A DNA stretch of 64,000 bases, from assembly GCA_011390785.1 (NCBI GenBank), contig JAABRR010000019.1, forward strand, positions 27,463 to 91,462, written 5' to 3'. The notes beneath the pieces are model-generated. The model saw nothing but the letters and a program-made list of their open reading frames with translations. It made no database searches and was not told where the DNA came from. This document shows positions 45,341-54,000 of the stretch, piece after piece (the first letter of the stretch is position 1; every line of letters starts with the position of its first letter). Made by a program: the position numbers and the translations under genes. The stretch is from Sphingobacteriia bacterium (lineage in GTDB: Bacteria; Bacteroidota; Bacteroidia; Bacteroidales; UBA7960).

Positions 45341-46291
45341 TTATTCTGGTAATATAAAACTTGTATCTCCCAATATTCTTATGATCCCTTCTTCCATGGT
45401 AATCAAATCGTGGTTCAATAGATTTCTCATTTTCGCAATATCAGGAAACCGGCGTTTCATATCTCCTTCGGGCAATGGGGGTTTAAATTCGATCTGAGAT
45501 TTTGAACCTGATAAACGGATTATTAATTGAGCAAGATCCAAAATAGTAATTTCAAAATCGGAGCCAATATTAATCACATCATTTATGTGTTTATCATCGT
45601 AAAACGCTGCAGTTGTAGCATCAACATTGTCATCGATATAGCAGAAAGTACGGGTTTGAAGGCCATCGCCATAAATGGTTATGGGTTCATCTTTCAAAGC
45701 AAGAGCTATAAATTTAGACATCACAAAATCAACACTTTGCTTTGGCCCATAGGTATTAAAAAACCGAAAGCAGGTAAAATCGAGATCATATTCTTTTTTG
45801 TAAGACTTCAGAAAAGCTTCTCCGACATTTTTAACTACAGCATAGGGAATTCTTGAGTTTAGCGGAGTAGTTTCTTCATTTTGCGGAAGATCAACCGGCT
45901 CGCCATAAACCTCTGACGATGATGCAAAAAACACTCTCTTTACACCTGAATTTTTGCAAAGATCAAAGATATATTCGATACCATATAAATCTTTAAGCAC
46001 TTTTATAGGATTGGCCTGTGTTTGTTTAACACCAACAAATGCCGCATAATGAAAAACGTAATGAAAATGATTGGAAAGCATTACCTCGGCGATATCGCGA
46101 TAATTATTCACATTGCATTTTACAAATCGCCAGTTGTCCTTTGGAAGCTTGGGTAGTTTTTTAATATCTCCTGATGAAAAATCATCCACCAGTACTACAT
46201 AGTTTTCAGGATCAAGGATCAGTTTTTCTGCCAGGCTACTACCAATAAAACCCGCTCCACCTGTTATCAGTATCCTTCTTTTATATCCCAT
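45341..46291 (-). CDS. NDP-sugar epimerase/dehydratase, extended SDR
   Basis: This 316-residue protein has the NAD-binding motif TGGAGFIGSSLAEKL, the SSSEVYGEP loop and the catalytic Tyr/Lys pair in IPYAVVKN. FNTYGPKQS, GDGLQTRTFCYIDD and PDIAKMRNLL resemble UDP-glucuronate decarboxylase and UDP-hexose 4-epimerase families. It is 8 bp downstream of rfbA on the same strand, so it probably acts on a nucleotide sugar. It is not clearly RfbB. Substrate unresolved. Confidence 0.87.
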   Translation of the reverse strand: MGYKRRILITGGAGFIGSSLAEKLILDPENYVVLVDDFSSGDIKKLPKLPKDNWRFVKCNVNNYRDIAEVMLSNHFHYVFHYAAFVGVKQTQANPIKVLKDLYGIEYIFDLCKNSGVKRVFFASSSEVYGEPVDLPQNEETTPLNSRIPYAVVKNVGEAFLKSYKKEYDLDFTCFRFFNTYGPKQSVDFVMSKFIALALKDEPITIYGDGLQTRTFCYIDDNVDATTAAFYDDKHINDVINIGSDFEITILDLAQLIIRLSGSKSQIEFKPPLPEGDMKRRFPDIAKMRNLLNHDLITMEEGIIRILGDTSFILPE

Positions 46292-46299
46292 TTTTAAAA

Positions 46300-47178
46300 T
46301 TATTTCTCATTGGATTTTTCTTCCATAATTTGAAGCAGGTATTTACCATACCCACTGTTTATAAGGGGTTGTGCTATATCATTAAGTTGTTGCTTTGAAA
46401 TGTATTTCATCCTGTAAGCAATTTCTTCAATACAACCTATTTTTAAACCCTGCCTTTGCTCAATAACCTGAACAAACTGGCCTGCCTGAACCAATGAATC
46501 AAAGGTACCTGTATCCAGCCATGCAGTTCCCCGGTTTAATATTCCTACTTTCAGTTTGCCCTTAGTTAAATAATATTTATTTACATCAGTTATTTCATAT
46601 TCTCCACGAGCGCTTGGCTTTATATTAGTCGCTACATCTACTACCGAATTATCATAAAAATATAATCCTGGAACAGCGTAGTTCGATTTTGGCTTGTCGG
46701 GCTTTTCTTCTATTGATATAACCTTATTGTTATGATCGAATTCTACCACGCCATATCTATGAGGATCTGAAACATGATAAGCAAATACAACCCCTCCATC
46801 AGGATCATTATTTAACTGCAAAAGATTTTGAAGGCCATTACTATAAAAAATATTGTCTCCTAAAATAAGAGCAACCTTGTCATTACCAATAAATTCTTTA
46901 CCAATAACAAAGGCTTGTGCCAGCCCGTTGGGAACTGCCTGTTCTGCATATTGAAATTTACATCCCAGGCGGTTGCCATCTCCTAGTAACTTTTGAAAAT
47001 GGGGAAGGTCATGTGGGGTAGAAATGATTAGTATTTCCCTTATTCCCGCCATCATAAGTACCGACAGCGGATAGTAGATCATGGGCTTATCAAAGACAGG
47101 CATCAACTGTTTACTCATGGCAAGGGTGATAGGATACAATCGTGTACCTGAACCGCCCGCAAGAATAATTCCCTTCAT
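46300..47178 (-). CDS. rfbA: Glucose-1-phosphate thymidylyltransferase
   Basis: RfbA makes dTDP-glucose from dTTP and glucose-1-phosphate. It is 292 residues. The signature [24 protein letters not shown] is read at residues 1-24 and the metal Asp is in [48 protein letters not shown] and LDTGTFDSL complete the fold. It is first in a two-gene unit with the SDR gene, but rfbB, rfbC and rfbD are not present in this window. Confidence 0.95.
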   Translation of the reverse strand: MKGIILAGGSGTRLYPITLAMSKQLMPVFDKPMIYYPLSVLMMAGIREILIISTPHDLPHFQKLLGDGNRLGCKFQYAEQAVPNGLAQAFVIGKEFIGNDKVALILGDNIFYSNGLQNLLQLNNDPDGGVVFAYHVSDPHRYGVVEFDHNNKVISIEEKPDKPKSNYAVPGLYFYDNSVVDVATNIKPSARGEYEITDVNKYYLTKGKLKVGILNRGTAWLDTGTFDSLVQAGQFVQVIEQRQGLKIGCIEEIAYRMKYISKQQLNDIAQPLINSGYGKYLLQIMEEKSNEK

Positions 47179-47294
47179 AAATATATAAAATTAATGATCG
47201 TATTATCGACCTGTAAAACAATAGTAAAGTTAAAACAATTGACCTTACTCACAAAGATTTAGAGAACCTAATATTTGATTTATACTGCATTTTT

Positions 47295-49697
47295 CTAAAG
47301 TTTTTCTTCATCTTCAGACGCTAATTCAAAAACAGAAGATTTTTCATTGCCATTGCTTTGATCTGCCGATAATCCGGCCGCAACAATATTTCTTTTCACC
47401 TTTCTATCGTGCAGGGAAAGCAATACTGATGGCATTAAAAACAGATTCGACATAAGGGCTATAAGCAAAGTAAAAGCAATGAGATAACCCAAGGCCTGGG
47501 TACCACCAAATGAAGATGCGGTGAAAATGCTGAACCCAAAAAATAATACAACAAAGGTGTACAACATGCTTATTCCACTTTCGCGTAATGCGGTCAATAC
47601 CGAATGTTTAATATTATTGTTATGCAGCTCCATTTCCTGCTTGAACTTGGCCAGAAAATGAATAGAATTATCAACCGAAATACCCAGGGCAATACTAAAA
47701 ACCAATATAGTAGAAGGTTTTATAGGTACTCCTGTGAAGCCCATTAAAGCAGCCGTAAGCAACTGAGGGAAAAGATTAGCCAGCAGAGAGATCAGGATCA
47801 TACGCCAATGATTAAACAACAGGGCCATTAATAAAGAGATGATTACGATGGCAAAGATCAAACTGGTGAGTAAATTTTTGACCAGGTAACCCGATCCTTC
47901 CAAAAATAGCACACTGGCACCTGTCATGGTTACCTTTGTTGTTTCCGGATTAAAAATACTATCCAGTGCGGGCTGAAGTTCATCTTTTATCTCCCTGATA
48001 CGATTGGTACCAATATTGGCCATCTGAACGCTAAGTCGCGTATTTTGCATATTGCTATCGACCAGCGAATTCAATATTCCCTGATTCATTCCTTCACTGC
48101 TTCGGGGAAAATAAGAAAGAATAAAATTTCGTTCCATAGAGTTGGGTAAGGAATACATTTCAGGATTGCCACGGTAAAAAGCCTGTTTGGCAAATTTCAT
48201 CACTTCGGCAACTGATAAAGGACTGGAGAGTTCCGGATACTGTGCCAAAACATTCTGCAGCTCATCAATTGCCCTTAAAGTGCCCGGACTTGTTGCTCCA
48301 TTGGGCCGGTTGGTTTCTATCAAAAACTCTAAAGGAAGAATTCCATTTACATTGCGTTCAAAAAACATTAAATCACGATATAAAGGATCGCGGTGCGGAA
48401 TGTCATCAACCACACTTCCCGAAGTATGGAGGCGTAAAATCCCTGTAATTCCTGTTATAAGTAAAATGGAAAAGGCGATATACACCCTTTGGCGTTTAAA
48501 AACCACGGTATGAATAACCCTTTTTATGGCTCTCCTTATATATTTATTGTTGAGATGTTTTATATGCCGGGTTTGGGGTGCAGGCAGATAGCTAAAAAAT
48601 ATCGGAATAAGAAACAAGGTGAGAAGAAAAACAAAAAGGATATTAAGGGCTGCCACAATACCAAATTCGACTAATATGGCATTTCCTGTAATAATAAAGG
48701 TAGCAAAACCAACAGCTGTTGTTGCATTGGTTAGCATTGTGGCTTTTCCTATTCTTTTTACAACCCTTACCAGGGATTTCTTCTTATCGGCGTGGGAACG
48801 AAATTCATGATGATATTTGTTGAGAAGGAAAATACAGTTTTCCACACCAATAATGATCAGTAGCGGAGGCAATATTCCGGTAAGAATTGTGATTTTATAT
48901 CCCAGTATCTGCACCAATCCCAGCGCCCATATTACACTGATAACGACAATCAAAACAGAAAAAAATACCGCTTTAAAACTCCTGAAAAAAGCCAGCAAAA
49001 TTAAAGCTGCAATAATAAGAGCAAGAAAAACAAAAAGCTTTAGCTCTGATTGCACTTTTTCAGCTGTTCGTGTCCTGATATAGGGCAATCCGCTGAAATA
49101 CAAATTGATGCCAGTTTCATTTTCAAAAACAAGAGCAGTTTCATATACTTCTCTTATAAGAGAAAGTCTCTCTTTGGTATTTAACAAAGACCGGTCAAGT
49201 GAAACAGCTGTCATGACAGCCCCTGTTTCAGAATTAAACAGTAAACCTTCATAAAACCGCAGATCAAATAAAATGCTCAGAACACTGTCAAGTTCTTGCT
49301 GAGTAGAAGGCATGGCTTTTATTACTGGTTCAAAATCAAACTTACGTGTCTGATCATTTCTTACAATATGGGGTATATTGGAAAGGCCCAACACTTCAGT
49401 AACACCTTCTATGGCTCTTATTTCAGTGCTAATTAGGTCCCATTTGCGGAAATTGTCCAATTCCAGAATCCTATCATCCTGCATCCCAATAAAAGCAATA
49501 TTACCGTCTTCACCAAATGTCTCCTTAAAACCCTGATAACGAATATAAACAGAATCGGTTTGGGGCAACATTTGAGCCAGCTCATAAGATAGCTCAACTT
49601 TGGTAGCTTGCCATCCCATAAATACTGTAACAGAAAACACCGTCAACAGGATTGTTAATCGAAAACGAAGTATAAACTTAACAAGGAATTCCCACAT
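47295..49697 (-). CDS. RND-superfamily exporter (MMPL/SSD type)
   Basis: This 800-residue inner-membrane protein, from ATG 49697 (MWEFLVKFILRFRLTIL), has twelve membrane segments in two halves. Each half is a helix, a large periplasmic loop, and a five-helix bundle. The first bundle has GILPPLLIIIGVENCIFLLNKYHHEF with the Asp-like relay replaced by Glu/Asn. The second has ILVFSIALGISVDNSIHFLAKF. Substrate unknown; relatives include hopanoid and lipid exporters. No adaptor or TolC gene is linked. An eight-residue longer start exists but lacks support. Confidence 0.88.
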   Translation of the reverse strand: MWEFLVKFILRFRLTILLTVFSVTVFMGWQATKVELSYELAQMLPQTDSVYIRYQGFKETFGEDGNIAFIGMQDDRILELDNFRKWDLISTEIRAIEGVTEVLGLSNIPHIVRNDQTRKFDFEPVIKAMPSTQQELDSVLSILFDLRFYEGLLFNSETGAVMTAVSLDRSLLNTKERLSLIREVYETALVFENETGINLYFSGLPYIRTRTAEKVQSELKLFVFLALIIAALILLAFFRSFKAVFFSVLIVVISVIWALGLVQILGYKITILTGILPPLLIIIGVENCIFLLNKYHHEFRSHADKKKSLVRVVKRIGKATMLTNATTAVGFATFIITGNAILVEFGIVAALNILFVFLLTLFLIPIFFSYLPAPQTRHIKHLNNKYIRRAIKRVIHTVVFKRQRVYIAFSILLITGITGILRLHTSGSVVDDIPHRDPLYRDLMFFERNVNGILPLEFLIETNRPNGATSPGTLRAIDELQNVLAQYPELSSPLSVAEVMKFAKQAFYRGNPEMYSLPNSMERNFILSYFPRSSEGMNQGILNSLVDSNMQNTRLSVQMANIGTNRIREIKDELQPALDSIFNPETTKVTMTGASVLFLEGSGYLVKNLLTSLIFAIVIISLLMALLFNHWRMILISLLANLFPQLLTAALMGFTGVPIKPSTILVFSIALGISVDNSIHFLAKFKQEMELHNNNIKHSVLTALRESGISMLYTFVVLFFGFSIFTASSFGGTQALGYLIAFTLLIALMSNLFLMPSVLLSLHDRKVKRNIVAAGLSADQSNGNEKSSVFELASEDEEKL

Positions 49698-49791
49698 AAA
49701 AACATAGCATCTATGCAGCATTCAAATCTAATGCATGCATCTGTTAATCATTTTATTGTAATTTATAAAACTCTTTCTGCCAAAAGGACTG

Positions 49792-49822
49792 CAAAAATAA
49801 CAAAATTGGATCGGACGAACAA
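49792..49822 (-). promoter_or_regulatory. Bacteroidota-type promoter upstream of the RND exporter
   Basis: On the minus strand a TTG (49822-49820) lies exactly 20 bases upstream of TATTTTTG (49799-49792). Both parts match the TTG-N19-21-TAnnTTTG consensus. The start codon is 95 bp downstream. Confidence 0.6.
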
Positions 49823-49856
49823 TGTTAGTCTCAAAAATTGCATTTAGAAGTAAGCA

Positions 49857-50675
49857 TTACAATTCCGGCAGGTCAAACATCATTAAATCATCGAATAACC
49901 AATACCGGTTTTCAAAATCTACCTCAAAAAATTGTAGCATCCCATCTTTAAAAACTGTAATTACACCGGGCTCGTAACTCATAACAGCATCAAAACCTTC
50001 TGGTAGTGTAAGCACCAGGTCATCCTGAAAAACCCAGTTACCCGAAAGATTTAAACGGTAAATGCCCAATTTATTGTCTGAAATAATGGCTACATCCATA
50101 CTCCCAAGCATAAGGTAGTTATCAATACCCTCTGGTACAGTAAAAGTAGCTGTTTCATCTTTTTGCCAGCGCTTTGTCTCATCCAAATAATAAAAATCTA
50201 TTGTATTGTTTTCATTCTCAATAGCAATAACCCCACGTTGGTAGGGCATTTTCATTGAAGACAGTCTTTTGTAATTTTCCGGTAAAGGCATAGTCAGCTC
50301 ATAATTCCCATCCCAGCGCATGGAGGCATCCATATTGAAAAAGTACAAAAGATTATCCCTCACAATAGCAAAAGTTCCCATTCCGGGGGTTAATAATCCT
50401 TCATTTCTGGCAGGAATAACAAATTGGGAATCCTGATCCAGAGCCCATATGCCGCTTTCATTAAAATAGTAGATGTATATCATACCATCATCGATGATAC
50501 CAATACTATTCATACCTGGTGCTACAAGGTGCTGTGCCAAAGGATAATTTGCCATTTCCAGGTTTTTGAAACTCTGTTTGTTTCCACAACCGGCCAATAA
50601 GAAAGCCATGGCTCCCAAAATAAAAAAATGCAACCCGGAAAGGGCAGTATTTTTATGTAGTATTTTTCGTCTCAT
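49857..50675 (-). CDS. Repeat lipoprotein of unknown function
   Basis: From ATG 50675 this is a 272-residue lipoprotein with lipobox LAGC (Cys30) followed by GNKQSFKNLEMANYP. The mature part is five imperfect repeats of about 45 residues. Each has an I/V-rich strand, a short hydrophilic turn, an aromatic strand (IYYF, YFFN, FYYL, GIYRL, FFEV), a Trp about 7 residues later and a Pro (VIPA, PLPE, TVPE, TLPE, DLPE). This suggests a repeat beta fold such as a small propeller. I do not recognise the family. It is probably displayed on a membrane surface. Confidence 0.75.
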   Translation of the reverse strand: MRRKILHKNTALSGLHFFILGAMAFLLAGCGNKQSFKNLEMANYPLAQHLVAPGMNSIGIIDDGMIYIYYFNESGIWALDQDSQFVIPARNEGLLTPGMGTFAIVRDNLLYFFNMDASMRWDGNYELTMPLPENYKRLSSMKMPYQRGVIAIENENNTIDFYYLDETKRWQKDETATFTVPEGIDNYLMLGSMDVAIISDNKLGIYRLNLSGNWVFQDDLVLTLPEGFDAVMSYEPGVITVFKDGMLQFFEVDFENRYWLFDDLMMFDLPEL

Positions 50676-51021
50676 TATCACTATTGATGAAATTGCTACT
50701 AAATATTCAATGCAATAAAGGTGCTCAGCATATATTTTATAAAATACGCTAACACTTGGTTATACTGACAAAACAGCAATAAAGTTTCAAAATAAGGCGT
50801 TTTGTCAACCGTTTCCTGCAGCATTACAAAATGCTGTAAGTGATTATAAGATTGCCTTTTTGATTTAACAAATATTATCCCCAGACTTTGATTTCAATAC
50901 CAAAGAATTAAAAAACTCTGACAGACTGAAATGATTGAAGAAAAATAACAGCTATTAGCCCCTAACAAAAAAACCCGGGGTTTTGAAACGTTTTTTAACT
51001 TCAAAACCCCGGAAATCTTTT
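50676..51021. other. Intergenic region with two inverted repeats
   Basis: Besides the terminator at 50967-51012, TGACAAAAC (50766-50774) is mirrored by GTTTTGTCA (50799-50807), and CAGCATT (50819-50825) by AATGCTG (50830-50836). They lie in the leader zone of the lipoprotein. Their role is unknown. Confidence 0.5.
50967..51012 (-). terminator. Rho-independent terminator after the large cargo gene
   Basis: A perfect 13-bp stem pairs CCGGGGTTTTGAA (minus, from 51012) with TTCAAAACCCCGG (ending 50975). A run of seven Ts follows at 50973-50967. It begins 10 bp after the stop codon. Confidence 0.88.
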
Positions 51022-54000
51022 TTATTTCACAACTGTAATGCGATGTGCTTTATTAAACGTAGCCCCTGTGATATGCAGCAAATAAACACCTGCCTGAATA
51101 TCGGCCAATGAGATTTCTCTTTTTCGGATATTGCCGGGTTCAATACTCTCATTAAAAATTACCCTGCCTTTCATATCTGCTAACTGCAGCAAGATACCTC
51201 CGGCAGGAATATTCTCTAATTCCAGGTTAACCTGCTCCCTGGCAGGATTAGGATAAACACTGGATGAGAAGGAAGAATACTCATCTTCCAGATTGGCAAA
51301 AAAGCCCACATACAATGTATCAGACCCCTGACAACCATATTTGTCGGTTACAACAACCCATTTCCAGCCATAAGATGCAACATCGTAATACTGTTGTTCA
51401 TGTCCATCGTGCCATAGATAGGATGAAAAACCGGCACCCGCATCAAGCTCAATGGTATCGGGTTTATTGGTGTAAATATCTGCCCCCAGTTTAATATCCG
51501 GAAGACCGGATATTTCAAGAAATGAGACGAGGGTATCGTTGGTTTTATTTGCATTGGGAGTTATAACAAAAACTTCAAGATCAAATTGATTGGCATAGGA
51601 AAGATCCAGGGTTTGCTCAAATTCAAAAGTCATTCGTGTGTTGGCAAACCATGTATCTGACAGGGTAAAGTTTTCTGTTACAAAAAATTCGTTATCAGGA
51701 CTTTTATAACCCAATTCCAGCACTGATCCTGCTTCAAGATCATCGATCCCTTCGTTGAATAATTGCAATACTACCGGCTCATCATCAGATAAGATACAAT
51801 GGCTATGCGGCGCAACAATCGAATTTATTTCCAGATCATATGTAATAACCCTTATGGAATCCATATTAAGGCAACCTTTGTTATCAGTTACCTGTACACT
51901 GACAGTATGGCTATGAGAACTTTCTACCACATAATCCGGTTCTGTTGATCCATCTTGCCATAAATAGCTTTCAAAACCTTCTCCCGGACAAAGAATAGTA
52001 CCCACAGGGGTAACATTACAAATATCATCTCCCAAATGGGGTTGAGGCAATGCATTAATACTGTAATTAATGGCCATGCTATTGTTTTCATCAAGCTCAT
52101 CAGCATCAAACCAAACTTCAGTATAAACAATATTCTCTTCTCCGCTAACAACAGTAAAAGCCTGATCAAAAGAAAACAAGGTGGCTTGCTGTGGAAGTAG
52201 CGGAACATCAAGTATTAAAGACTCGGTAACGGTTTCCCGCTGGGCAATTCTGTAACTAACGGATATCTCTGTACCCGGATCAAGGGTGCTGTAGCCGGAA
52301 TTGAAAATCTTCACAACAACTTCATTATTTTCTGATCCGTCACAGGTTTCTTGCGGAGCAACAATACTGTCAAGGGTAATATCATACAACTCAGGATAAA
52401 CCGTGGTTGTGGCTGTTGATGTGCAGCCAAAAACGTTAGAAACTTCTACCCAGTAGTCACCCCATGTTGCAACATCAAATGTTGGGTCGGTACTTCCATC
52501 CTGCCATAAACAACTATTATCATCTGCTAACGGATCCAGAATAATCATTTCCGGATAATCGGTGGTGATATAAGGTGGCAAAAATATTTCAGGGTAGCCG
52601 TGTACTACTATGGTAAAATTAAGTGTATCGTTTTCTGTGTTGGCATCCCTTCCTACAGAATAAATTTTTAAAGAATAGGAATCAGGTATCTGCATATTTA
52701 CTTCAGGAGAAAATTGAAAAATGAGCTCTTCGCCAGGCAGCCAGCCCTGCGAAAGCCTGAGTGTATCAATACTTATCAATTCCCCGCCATATTCAAGGGC
52801 ATAAGGAAATTCTCTTCCAGCATCAAAAGTATCAGGCCCGTTATTAATTAGTTTCACAGAAATGTTTTCCTGATCTGAAAGTTCGCATGACTCCGTTGGT
52901 GCCACAATTTCTGCCACATCAATATCATAGGTAACCACCAGCACCGAATCACTTCCTGAACAACCATAAATATCGGTAACCATTACATTATACCAGCTGG
53001 TAAAAGGGTTAGAAACCGGGTATATCTGATCGATAGTACCATCCTGCCAAAGAAAAGCGCTGTACATTGCGCCGGCATCCAGCTCAAGATCTTCTGGCTG
53101 AAGGGTATAAATGGTATCGCCAATCCATGGTTCGGGATAACCATGCACATAAACACTATAGTCCAGAGTATCGTTTTCGGGGTCAGCGTCCTGAAAATGG
53201 TGAATCAAACGAAAATTATATTCTCCTGTTTCAGAAAAATCAAATACATTTTGGAAAGAGGCCAAAACCGTTGCACCTGGCATTAAATCTTGTGTTAAAT
53301 ACACCAGAGTTACGTCGTGTAGCTCTTCTCCAAAATAAATCTCAACAGGAAACTCCGTTCCGGCAAGATAAGGATCGGGGCCGGAATTGGTAATTTCGGC
53401 AGAAATATATTCCGCATCTGAAAGTTCACAATCGCTTACGGGTTGTGTAATAGCTGTGATGCTGATATCGCGGGCAATTACTTCAAGAGAATCAGTAACC
53501 GAACATCCATTGGCATCGGTAATGGTAACGGTATAAAATGCTGAATTTTCAGACGGTACAGAAAAATTCTGTCCGGCAGATCCATCCTGCCATAAATAGG
53601 ATACAAAACCATTGCCGGCATCAATTACCAGTGTATCAGGCATGGTTGAATAGATATCTTCACCCAAAGCATAGTCAGGATAGCCAAAAACGGTAACCTG
53701 CGTAATAAGAGTATCATTGTAAAAGCCTGGCTTGTAAAAATCTGAATCGCCCGGCAGCAATGTGTATGATTTTACCGGATAGGTTTTTGTTTCGCTTACA
53801 TCAAAGAAAGCATCAAAAGTATAATCTATGGCAGACCCGGGTTCGAGGTCTTGTTCCAAAACATAAAATCCATAAACAGTTTCATATTCGTCAACTTCAA
53901 TAGCCGAAGGAATCTGGATTCCGGCCGGCAAAGTACTAATACCCAGATTCTCAATTTGAATAGTAAAAGTTTGCTCTTCACTAAGTTCGCAAGCATCAAC

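Noticed and set aside
51290..53690. CRISPR-like array suggested by the regular repeats
   Set aside because: The repetition is at protein level in a continuous coding frame, with divergent DNA and no short identical repeats.
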